Source: a virus. From it: DNA of 33,810 nt. Location of the stretch: IMG/VR virus record IMGVR_UViG_3300013099_000053, positions 1 to 33,810 of that record; one strand, 5' to 3'. The stretch's first letter is position 1, and each line of letters begins with the position of its first letter. Of the stretch, positions 28,201 through 33,810 are shown piece by piece. The position numbers and the translations under genes are program-made. The notes under the pieces are model-generated. The model was not told the origin of the DNA. It saw nothing but the letters and a program-made list of their open reading frames with translations, and made no database searches.

Positions 28201-31200
28201 CGATAGGGCTAAAGCTGTAGCCAGGCAGTTAGAAGAGGCTTTTCAAACTGCTAGACCAAGAGAAGGTGGCAGACAGGCTGGTGGTTATGGTGAAATGGTA
28301 CGTAGTACCATGGCTAATGTAGAAAGGCAGCAAGAAGAGTTTGAAGCTCTTTATACTAAAGGTGTAGAAAGTATGTCTAATGTTGTTCCTGGTTTAGATA
28401 AATCAAGCACAACTAAACAGCTTAAGTCTATGAATAAACAGATTCAAGTATGGGAAGACATGGTAGGTTTACCTTCCATGAGTATACAAGAAATGTATCA
28501 AACAGAACAAAAAGCTACAGAACAGGCTTTGTCAGCAGCCGAGCGTGCTTTTGGTGACGTAGAGACAAGTGGAATGACTGCAGAACAATATGATAAAACA
28601 ACAGAAGAGTTTATACAATCATATATTGAGAAAGCAAGAGCTTTAGAGAGAATAGACAAAATATGGGAAGTTTTGCAATATAGGGTGACAGAGGCTGGTG
28701 TTTATCAGGCAATGTTTCCAAAAGATATAATACATAAACCTGCCACTAAGCAAATAGATAGAGGAATTTTTGGTGGGACAGAGGCAGCTAGATCTACTTC
28801 TAAAGGTCCTATATCCCCTAAAGGCGGTGCTCGTATACCTGGTGCAGGTGCTCCAGGAGGTGGTGATTTCTTATGGGAAGGTGGTATTGTTCCTGTACAT
28901 ATAAAAAGTATAGAAGAAGGCTTGGTTCTTGTTTTTGGTGGTGAGTACACAGGCAAAGGATCTGGAGGTGCTGATGATTCCGCAGCGATTTTTAATAGGA
29001 AGATGGCTGCTATAAAAGAAGCTAGAGGTGATGCAGGTATAGGTGATGCAGACCCAGGCGGTATATACAGTAGTGCCAAAGAACCATTGAGTCCTAAATC
29101 TAGAGGCGGTTATGGTCAGTACGTTAAACCCAAACCAATAGCAGAAGGTAGAGGTTTGGAATCTGTTTATGAAAATTTGAAGATGTTTCATGAATCAAGT
29201 AAACAGTACCAACAAACTGCTAACCTATTAGATTACGATCTTGGCGCTAGGACTATGCCTGATGATATAACAAAGATGATATCTGAAGCTAGAGAGAAGG
29301 GTCCTAAATGGCAAGACTTTATAGAGATGGGAAGAAAGCTCAAAACTGAGGGAGATGATACTGGCAATGTAATGTCAGGAGCCCAAGTAATGAAAGCCAT
29401 GAAGTTATATAAAATGGCTGAGGCTGATTTTCTTATGTCGCAAGCTGATGAAGCCAAGAAAGCTTTAGATGAGGCTGAAAAATCAGGTAATATAGTTGAG
29501 AGAAATAAAGCTTATGGTAAATTAGCTATGTCTGTAAAACAGATGCAGACTTTTGTTAGGGATAAAACTTTAGGCAAAGCCACGGATATTTATAGAGATA
29601 AGGGAGGTTATATTGAACCTGACCTTGCTCAAGGGGCAGGTGTTTACGTTTCTAAAGAAGATCTAATGAAAAAATCCCAGGGTGGTTTGGGAGAAGATCC
29701 TCAGTTACAGCAAACTTTTAAAATGCTTACTTCTGATATTTTAGAGGGCGGGAAGCTAACAGCTCCTATTACTAAAATAAAGAAGGTTTTTGATGTTCTC
29801 AGTGATCAGAATGATGAGATGGTAGAAATACTTCTTAATGCTGATAAACTTGAGCGGGTAGGCGTAGAGTTTATTGATGCTTGGGATTTTGGTAATGTAG
29901 TAGACAAAGTATCTACTTTAAGAGAAGAACTAGAAAAGATAAATAAGTTTAGACCTGAGGAAATGACTGCTAAGCAGACTCAGAATTTAACTAACACGAT
30001 AAAGTTTTTAAAAGGTATAGAATCTTCTTATGCTCCGTACGTTACTTCTCCTAAAAGAGGTTTAGGTGAGGATGAAATGGGTTGGGGTAGAATGGGTACT
30101 AAAAGAGTACCTAAGACAGTAGATCCTTCTGTACAGAAAGCAATGCACGCTGCTAATGAAAAAAGAGTACGAGAGTATTTTAAATTAAGTAAAGCAGCAG
30201 AAGGTCCTGCACAAGGAGAGAGATATCAATACACAACAAAGATTTTTGGGGATATGGGAGATGTTATACAGCACCGTATAACTGATTTTCATAAACTAAG
30301 TGATGCTATTAACGCTGCCGGAGAAAAAGTAGGTGTTTTTTCTGAGAAGTCTAGAGATATGTTTCATGAAAAAACCAAAAGATCTTCATTCAAAGAAGCT
30401 ATGATGAGGGCTGTTAGGTGGGGCGCTGCATCTAAGGTTGTTTATGGCGGAGCCGGGTATTTAAAAGACTCATTAGACACCATTGGTGATGTGGAGATGG
30501 GCATAGCAAAATTAAGAATGGTTATGAGTCCTTTAGAAACTGATTTCGATATGCTTGAAAAATCAGCTGTGGGTTTTGCTAAGCAGTATGGTGTATCAAT
30601 AACAGGTGTTTTAGATGGAATGAAGATATTTGCACAGCAGGGTCTTGGACAGGCTGAGGTTATAGATAGGACTAGAGCTGCTACATTAGCTGCTAATGTT
30701 ACTACACTTAATGCTAAAGAAGCTACAGAGGCTTTAACTGCTGCTACTAAGATATATAGAACAGAAGGAGAAAGTGTGGTTGGTTTTCTGGATGCCTGGT
30801 CAGAAGTTGAATCTAGGCACGCTATTACTGCCGGTGATTTGGCTAATGGTCTTAAGAAGTCAGCTGCTGCAGCCAAAAACGCAGGTATTGATTTTGATCA
30901 GTTAAATGGTATGATTACTGCTATAGGTGCAACTACTAGGCAGACAGGTAAAGAGGTTGGAACTTCCCTAAGATTTATATTTAGAAGGTTAACCTCTGAA
31001 AAAGGACCTAAAGCTTTGGCCGAGATAGGTATTCCTACCACTGAAGGAAGAAAAGGTGTTCAGGAGTTAAGAAGTGGTTTCGATATTTTACATGATTTAG
31101 CAGGCGCGTGGGATGGTTTAACAAGCGCACAAAAAATGAATGTATCACAAGCTATCGGTGGTACTAGGCAGTATAATCAGCTTTTGGTATTGATGGATCA

Positions 31201-33715
31201 GTGGGATGAAGCTTTAATGGCTATAAACACAAGTATTAATTCTAAAGGTTCTGCTGAGCGTCGTAATATAGAATTAATGAAGACCTACCAAAAACAGTTA
31301 GCACAAACTCAACAGGCAGCTAACGAATTAAAAATAGAGTTCGGTAAGATTTATTTACCTTTAGCTAAATTTGGTCTGAAAGGAATGCGTGGTTTCTTAG
31401 AGACATTGAGTGCCATTCCCACATCAGTTAAAGTAGCGGCTGTAGCTATTACGACCCTACTTACCGTTCTTGCTAAAGGTGGAGGTATGATAGACTATGT
31501 GGTAGAGAGTTTTAGGACTGGAAAAGAACAAATAAGGGCATTTGCCGGTGATATTAAAAAGGGCTTAAAGGCAGGTTCTTTTGAGGCTTTTGGTGTTGGA
31601 AGACAGGGAGCCGATGATGATTTGTGGGGATTAAAGCAGATAGGTGAAGGTGGAAACGTACTTTCTGACTTTCATACAGGATTAGGAAAATCAGCTTTTT
31701 TGATTACAAATTTAGGAAGAAAATATAATGCTTTTATAGGACCTGCTATAGAGAGTGGGTCTAGTTTAGGAGAAGCCTTAGCCAAGGGCTTAAAAGAAAC
31801 AGGAAAGTTTATTGGTATTGGAGCTGCGGCATATTCTGGTCTTAAAGGAACTGGTAAGGCAGGAAAGTCTGTTTATACAGGAGTAAAAGGTGTAGCTACA
31901 GGAGGCATGTCTTATGCCGATGGCAAGTTGGCTGGAACAGCTGCAGGGCGGTTTAAATATGCTTTTTCTGAAAAAGAACTTGTTAAGAAAGTTCTTGGTA
32001 AAAGTGTACTTAGTAATTTATTTAAAGGAGCATTAAAAGCTACAGGAATTGGATTTATACTATCTGAAGTAATAGGTGGTGGTTTATACGCTGCAGGCGA
32101 AGCTATTGATACAGACAGACCTAAAGGAATGAAAGGTATAAAAGAACAGATAAGAAAAAGAGGTTTAGGTAGCGAAGCATTAAAAGGTTCCATAAAAGAA
32201 AAAGGATTTATTAAGGGTATAGCTGGTAAAGGTAAAGATATAACAGCTGTTATGGGCGTTGCCGCCGGTCAAAGTATGGAGGTTGCAGGAGAAGCGGCAG
32301 AAGAACTTTTTCAAAATACAGGAAAATTCGGTAAGTTATTACAGACACAGTGGGCAGGCGCAGGCGCTGATTTAAAAAGATCTATAGGACCTTTAGTAGT
32401 TACTATGGCTGCTTTACTTCCAGTAGGTAAAGTAGTATATGAACAATGGAAAAAAGTAACAGGCACTGCGCAAGAATTTGAAAAGGCTATGTACGATATT
32501 AGGAGAGAACAAGAATCTGGTCTTTCAAATGTAAAAGCCATATCAGGTCAGTATACTATGTTGAAGAGAAGACTTACTGACATTAGAAAACTACAAGCCT
32601 TGCCTCCCGAAGAGCTTAAACGTAGAAAAGAATCTGAAACTTATGAGGCGCCAATAGTAGGATTAGCTAAGATACAAAAAGACGCTATTGGTGTAGCAAA
32701 TAGTCTTGCCGATATAAATTCTACTTTAGCTGTAGGTTATGATAATCTTGGTAATGCGGTTCTTAGAACAACAGATAGTTTTGAAAAGCACTTGATGACT
32801 TTAGAGCAATCTAAGATAGGAGCAATATTAAAGACCGATATAGAGGTAATAGAAAAATATATTTCTTCTTTAACTGAGCTAGGTGGTGATGAGAAATGGA
32901 AGGTAGCATTAAAAGGGGTAGTTGAGGCTATGCCTGTAGTCGGTAAAAAGTTAGGTGAGCAGATAGAGGTAGGACCAGCCAAAGCTATTTCTGTACTAAG
33001 CGAGAAACTAAATAAACTGTCGTTTGCTCAAAATAAAGCTCCGCTAACCGCGGCTTTCGCACCAGAGATTAAAAAACAACAAGAGCTGTTAAAGAAAGCA
33101 AAGACAGGTTTTGATGAGACATATAAAAACTTTAGAGCAACTTTAGGTAAGTTGGATTTTGGTAAGATGACTAGAGAAGAGATTACTAAACTACTTACTT
33201 CTCCTGACATGCAGGAAGGATTTAAGTTGATCTTTGATGTTGAACCTGAGTTTAAATTACTACCTAAAACAGAAAAACAAGTAAGATTATGGTCTACTGG
33301 TCAGCAGTTTCCAAAAGGTCACGCTAGGGATTTCAGTCAGTTAACTAAAACAGTAAGCTATGATACTGGTGCTAAATGGGAAGATGTGATGGGCGCTGAA
33401 CTTATGAATAGGGTTCAGGGTTTAACTAAGGGGTTTATAAGAGCCCACGCAGAATTAACAAAGGGTGTTTTAGAGACAGCAGGTGTAAAAGCTAGGGATA
33501 AAAATAATAGAGTTATAAAAGCACAGATAGGAGATATTGTAACATTTTTTGATGATGTTGTTTATGAATATGGTATGTCAGCACAGCAAGGCATCCTTAA
33601 ACTAAATGATGTTGATGAGTGGGTTGTTGAATATTTTAATAGTAGGACACTTGAGATAGAAGAAAGAGCTTTTGATAAAGATATACAGAAAATGGTTGAA
33701 CAAATCTTTTCTTGA
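19205..33715 (+). CDS. Giant tape measure protein with embedded two-barrel RNA polymerase-like module
   Basis: The gene is 14.5 kb and encodes 4836 aa from a TTG start. Residues 1-640 are coiled coil with two VxVDxxxAxKKLxxL-type repeats (near 382 and 518), typical of tape measures. A Pro/Ala-rich linker (638-690) follows. Residues of about 700-3170 carry RNA polymerase beta motifs (FED 1361-1363, K1482 and K1490, P1538) then beta-prime motifs (R2399, D2509/D2511/D2513). A Gly/Pro-rich linker spans about 3180-3320. Residues 3753-4095 match the TP901-type phage tail tape measure core (DSLDTIGDVEMGIAKL, TGVLDGMKIFAQQGL, GTSLRFIFRRL). The C-terminus has hydrophobic stretches (VAAVAITTLLTVLA, GIGFILSEVIGGGLYAAG, GPLVVTMAALLPVG) able to insert in membrane on ejection. 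It sets tail length, is ejected ahead of DNA, and probably delivers a polymerase. The tape measure call is firm; the polymerase is a motif-based inference. Confidence 0.9.
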   Translation: MADKKIIEIQDKTTGGSSTRTSRGGTATPTVMPASFKRLEKTAKVLEDSTKDQKKLIQEQTKALTTTVEKVFDKQFKGQKRPEGLTAKQFKDAMKLAVAEALTPLIKKLGATPRGAIQKTGDPKTDKLLKGIEKSVEEGSKAGAKELSKIIGKKTGVQLDAQGIDKLSRAVSSAVMKAIPQSTGDAAKGASDLIKSSKEGWKAVGELTKNIQSLRKGGVETKEVAALSSNISTLAKELKNMAAATSGLLSSIKSMGDETKELKKELTSYSKAIDTKLKTVLAASKKDPVSAVKTVTSNIASRLPADPKFDKITRALEAVASKVEGVEDFKKEFKSGVREIKDAFKEVKTVAGLDAKSMAALDAADKSFTALSKVLVKTTTVTKVKVDDKDAKKKLKQLEQGTTIEAEVVIDDKKVDAKLKKLEAKVEKFKSAFATIGGPKNLKLEGAEGALDSIMKMKELVNDLDSKGLKKFSLQLNFLEIALADVAAAFHEKLSPPKQALDRLSSSLKRLDLPKIELDITADTSEAEKKVEEVKDKLSKDSISIDVKFNFEKEANKLLKGIEGRIADISKTPAVMGEPGKGLDTLKSLQGQKVMIEGLSSTAKTLTTSNKDNVKEQLKIIQDIFKDLTKMLSSGTIERPLPVSAAPAPAAAGGGRPPRDPRSTVQEPPRQPRKASPDIRAPRMFAPFEEKLIEPSQAGVNYPTAGLAYGKGVRENISKNVSELQKSLDDLQNYMVKEMEKALTESAKGWEIVREKGAKKADYFVQAAGTNLKESSQWKFQIANIGKMVAAITKQSTMAGVDVMSPAELSASSPKQIVETYIKRRTSEKAAFTPKGVHAEKIGEWLAKTPMEDVGSFALDKSTVDRLKKIKKTHKGTEAGEKLISAISARFDNESELIEVFKKTFAETMVKREMLQDVAGDPALLRNIALPAAKLGASGGASLRTLSGSKRGLSKFATFKTGYEEMYDRLSAPEAGMPTEFLAGTAKSIRTVTKTRPKSRVELENFSELSKTMMTALAAVGEEQVGFITEQYKKAGVMKGIERKSAGLGNIEEFSSKINDAVNNLKAEDFAAGQFIDKMQKAGVSAYDFAKSLDNVKFENIYDVYKKILEKPIKGVAEAPGWTKPIRTYERAIHQLEQLMPLVDPSRPRRGMHQEAVVNVITRTSPVYAEEKTFDPQFQKTVIKDLNVRFNELINEVKELKKLPEGIAGERAKQIGLPAGMQALSTLGIPDAQAGTFIDYRKGTLGAGVDNAADNFKEGIDHLQVLGGVSVKMYSDNLRSFAPFAEEFQHWGRNISSVTNAMASSSKEIGKLSGTPMGGRGTEFPSLRTGREKEVLAGGRYGTKGYGFNVLAELRQTAGTFEDQVLISGKLADALTTAVRTLVQPSAAGRVTLGESVVPEERAAIEGIREGLLKDSKSLQTAVGEISNVFQNVLGIPQRYKGRADKALVDEVKKVISIVRSEPVEVQQAKIAEVFLSHFGRKFTTRYGMKGVGVMAPGAAPSGAGNIQDILKSYGEAKIKILTPEEREKAGLGVAVMPKSMGEIAGEMIDDQIKKIVDEGAKGSGKEVKGLETLKKSLVTSGNKFMVDMFKQFSAEGIIPEKEVQYEAREQKILFDKFAKVYKELFSEDLISDIKGINALKDTYTKNMEGELYKEKPIDIRIRAAGIGGRGLQPEVLESVVSNIAGTGAGGQTTVKTELGKKSYEKLLGTSGKRGELANLSEALGFKKAGKWEGTGFKDISKESIQKSLEEKYVKEDASEEDIRKAVDQATRGASLEADSQFYVDIIDEFGEKRRSLVGEKFLQIIEEPHAYAEWSKQQIREGKKGIKLNLPAYSAYAHIFGEESKLIDEIKMSVSDSSQEHWEYIKAFMIGMGENEELRRAAITEALKEVKLEDIRSFDLHTGSFKPSEIDKLTGKEITPERSFVGTALDVKKFPAPFKVKIPKTKPTKEETRLGKDWEDLYVPGALARGTYPEPLIAGEYGPKGVARRIQILINAAKKAASLKEPGKMSEAFSDADIGQLPAKLMNSLKQVMQTPPEQATKKGVAEAEALSNALLNTIKQFEDFYAEDTGEKYVLADVYGGISPLEYIEKRLMSKVKREGVPAETDVAGQQKRAAFVLSDISEMLIGPSPQQRGEALTPEKKQKLSAKTIFDQLSKVEKAKLAITVDPGLQEKMLDQALNQLENAKLAYYDTLAQSVLGKTGSIGATVFSRRIEGVMGKAITAVVDKREELENFSSALKGIGTQFADIVDVGQLNDVIEKIGEIHREHRDKVTEQLKRGLPVLKQHEVGIPKGYAEKIAVTFAKKYKVLEDESGIPDIVADPQKAKESSLYDMLEYIEKLEWAMREQVKSVRSTGRQMASGGRPEDAASLVANIEASMGEYRDYIEKELVPYVEAVRFPFTGTSSVQPYKAKLLRKPKEAKYNLAEHVIAAPGVPEMDVPGFEKQINVLKSVREGAFGQREKLMLTPGGMTPDLENKFEKLTKLINELDKAISDVIPKYIAHQMKLDFDGDTLDIHSASLLEARREIKEHFQKQMHELGTSAKTTASVLRDQFTYGAVQPPTGEFILAEMSAAFEKKGFTPEKGQEFLRKPFLTQKLEYLKPAQQLDILSGLPGIAERAEVSDVAKFGEGASKPFTALEKVLETTDVSSDAMAKAIEDVKMSIEAGNTTSDSMLNAIKDASTRKVAVEGVRKGLFESKYEDAIEAQLYKIHTGQDVEAIMRLMRVAETHTGFGSGGLIGQSGQDYKYATPEFKQRWPEGLKLFGPEGPASEMSVILNEMQRFAQQKGIDVKHAGAAPIAQDILKALGRQEKDLEQLFKNIGVVAGVEGTGDFGELEDLYKANAKAIKTRLGEMTTPEIRGELKSLYQARGESTFGLGKMGRGELQEQVVETIGFKGVMRELQRIIQEEAKNGIMASLSGMEPSRRAGKLRGFGSEEEYASAQVLKAMKTAEGINISNLIVKPQQPFYPLRTFAATPKSVKETRERRGEEYTGRSEKFDRAKAVARQLEEAFQTARPREGGRQAGGYGEMVRSTMANVERQQEEFEALYTKGVESMSNVVPGLDKSSTTKQLKSMNKQIQVWEDMVGLPSMSIQEMYQTEQKATEQALSAAERAFGDVETSGMTAEQYDKTTEEFIQSYIEKARALERIDKIWEVLQYRVTEAGVYQAMFPKDIIHKPATKQIDRGIFGGTEAARSTSKGPISPKGGARIPGAGAPGGGDFLWEGGIVPVHIKSIEEGLVLVFGGEYTGKGSGGADDSAAIFNRKMAAIKEARGDAGIGDADPGGIYSSAKEPLSPKSRGGYGQYVKPKPIAEGRGLESVYENLKMFHESSKQYQQTANLLDYDLGARTMPDDITKMISEAREKGPKWQDFIEMGRKLKTEGDDTGNVMSGAQVMKAMKLYKMAEADFLMSQADEAKKALDEAEKSGNIVERNKAYGKLAMSVKQMQTFVRDKTLGKATDIYRDKGGYIEPDLAQGAGVYVSKEDLMKKSQGGLGEDPQLQQTFKMLTSDILEGGKLTAPITKIKKVFDVLSDQNDEMVEILLNADKLERVGVEFIDAWDFGNVVDKVSTLREELEKINKFRPEEMTAKQTQNLTNTIKFLKGIESSYAPYVTSPKRGLGEDEMGWGRMGTKRVPKTVDPSVQKAMHAANEKRVREYFKLSKAAEGPAQGERYQYTTKIFGDMGDVIQHRITDFHKLSDAINAAGEKVGVFSEKSRDMFHEKTKRSSFKEAMMRAVRWGAASKVVYGGAGYLKDSLDTIGDVEMGIAKLRMVMSPLETDFDMLEKSAVGFAKQYGVSITGVLDGMKIFAQQGLGQAEVIDRTRAATLAANVTTLNAKEATEALTAATKIYRTEGESVVGFLDAWSEVESRHAITAGDLANGLKKSAAAAKNAGIDFDQLNGMITAIGATTRQTGKEVGTSLRFIFRRLTSEKGPKALAEIGIPTTEGRKGVQELRSGFDILHDLAGAWDGLTSAQKMNVSQAIGGTRQYNQLLVLMDQWDEALMAINTSINSKGSAERRNIELMKTYQKQLAQTQQAANELKIEFGKIYLPLAKFGLKGMRGFLETLSAIPTSVKVAAVAITTLLTVLAKGGGMIDYVVESFRTGKEQIRAFAGDIKKGLKAGSFEAFGVGRQGADDDLWGLKQIGEGGNVLSDFHTGLGKSAFLITNLGRKYNAFIGPAIESGSSLGEALAKGLKETGKFIGIGAAAYSGLKGTGKAGKSVYTGVKGVATGGMSYADGKLAGTAAGRFKYAFSEKELVKKVLGKSVLSNLFKGALKATGIGFILSEVIGGGLYAAGEAIDTDRPKGMKGIKEQIRKRGLGSEALKGSIKEKGFIKGIAGKGKDITAVMGVAAGQSMEVAGEAAEELFQNTGKFGKLLQTQWAGAGADLKRSIGPLVVTMAALLPVGKVVYEQWKKVTGTAQEFEKAMYDIRREQESGLSNVKAISGQYTMLKRRLTDIRKLQALPPEELKRRKESETYEAPIVGLAKIQKDAIGVANSLADINSTLAVGYDNLGNAVLRTTDSFEKHLMTLEQSKIGAILKTDIEVIEKYISSLTELGGDEKWKVALKGVVEAMPVVGKKLGEQIEVGPAKAISVLSEKLNKLSFAQNKAPLTAAFAPEIKKQQELLKKAKTGFDETYKNFRATLGKLDFGKMTREEITKLLTSPDMQEGFKLIFDVEPEFKLLPKTEKQVRLWSTGQQFPKGHARDFSQLTKTVSYDTGAKWEDVMGAELMNRVQGLTKGFIRAHAELTKGVLETAGVKARDKNNRVIKAQIGDIVTFFDDVVYEYGMSAQQGILKLNDVDEWVVEYFNSRTLEIEERAFDKDIQKMVEQIFS
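21302..28714 (+). other. RNA polymerase beta/beta-prime-like module within the tape measure protein
   Basis: This covers tape measure residues of about 700-3170, bounded by Pro-rich and Gly-rich linkers; its size is close to beta plus beta-prime together. Beta-like order: G1347-x-N1349-V-L then G.FEDQVLIS (1361-1368); KFTTRYGMKG (1482-1491), matching KxxxRHGxKG with the two catalytic lysines eight apart; MPKSMGEIAGE (1537-1547), matching PSRMxxGQ. Beta-prime-like order: RFPFTG (2399-2404), the NTP-contacting RxP; LDFDGDTLDIH (2508-2518), matching NADFDGDQMAVH, with LLEA after it. Weaker candidates are RRIEGVMGKAI (2213-2223) for the RVDYSGRSVI element and GVRKGL (2691-2696) for the trigger-loop GARKGL. 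No alpha, omega or sigma genes are present, so it would act as a single chain. Barrel boundaries are approximate. Confidence 0.75.
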
Positions 33716-33784
33716 TTCAAATATTTTTGGAATTTAATCTGCGAAACCTTTGTAATTTCGGGATGGAGTTAAGGAATATATGAA

Positions 33785-33810
33785 ATGAATGTTCTTGTAA
33801 TCGTGCCAAC
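33785..33810 (+). CDS. Start of a further gene, truncated by the window end
   Basis: An ATG at 33785 has AAGGAA nine bases upstream and opens a frame reading MNVLVIVP to the last base. An earlier ATG at 33780 is closed by TGA after two codons. A hydrophobic first strand like this is common, for example, in Rossmann-fold and glycosyltransferase proteins, but eight residues cannot identify a product. The 69 bases between it and the tape measure stop contain no convincing terminator. Confidence 0.4.

Noticed and set aside
33716-33784. Terminator after the tape measure gene
   Set aside because: Only a weak 5-bp CGAAA/TTTCG pairing with a long loop is visible and no T-run follows it.
1-33810. Contractile tail sheath or tRNA genes
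   Set aside because: No protein of sheath-like size and pattern lies near the tube gene, and no cloverleaf with a TTCRA arm was seen.

Overview
The window is a single co-directional (+ strand) block of virion genes from a large, AT-rich tailed bacteriophage. It holds no tRNA, rRNA, CRISPR array, insertion sequence or cellular housekeeping gene. Genes are tightly packed, many with ATGA, TAATG or TAAATG junctions, and most have AGGAGG-like ribosome-binding sites, so the host is a bacterium that uses Shine-Dalgarno initiation and the standard code (TAA, TAG and TGA all end genes). A giant tape measure gene, a major tail protein and no recognisable contractile sheath point to a siphovirus-like (long, flexible tail) virion. 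The host cannot be named from the sequence.

Layout. 1-3137: fibre/appendage proteins: a 5'-truncated protein with a glycoside-hydrolase-like barrel, a beta-sandwich protein and a third appendage protein. 3167-4403: two enzymes, a calcineurin-type metallophosphoesterase and a permuted NlpC/P60 (YiiX-like) hydrolase with a TTG start. 4404-11308: a 1136-aa fibre with nine DTP repeats, two discoidin-like domains and a LamG-like domain, two small structural proteins, and a PKD-like protein. 8820-9494 and 11323-11898: two GIY-YIG homing endonucleases spliced into the operon. 11898-15157: probable neck, connector and tail-completion genes, two of them with zinc-binding cysteine motifs. 15158-16960: leader region and major tail protein. 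17032-19135: a small protein and two paralogous proteins in the tail-chaperone position. 19205-33715: one 4836-codon tape measure gene. A further gene begins at 33785 and runs off the end.

The main discovery candidate lies inside the tape measure protein. Between an N-terminal coiled-coil ruler and a C-terminal TP901-type tape measure core is a region of about 2500 residues carrying, in the right order, signature motifs of both large subunits of cellular-type RNA polymerase. The beta-like motifs are a GxN...G.FEDxxLIS block, a KxxxRYGxKG block with the two lysines eight residues apart, and a PKSM block. The beta-prime-like motifs are an RxP block and the metal-binding DFDGD triad followed by a conserved H and LEA. 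I infer a single-chain, two-barrel RNA polymerase carried in the tail as part of the tape measure and delivered into the host during ejection. The major tail protein shows a clear internal duplication, implying trimeric rings with pseudo-sixfold symmetry, which would suit a very long tail. Short perfect RNA hairpins without U-tracts separate the tail genes and probably tune their very different expression levels.
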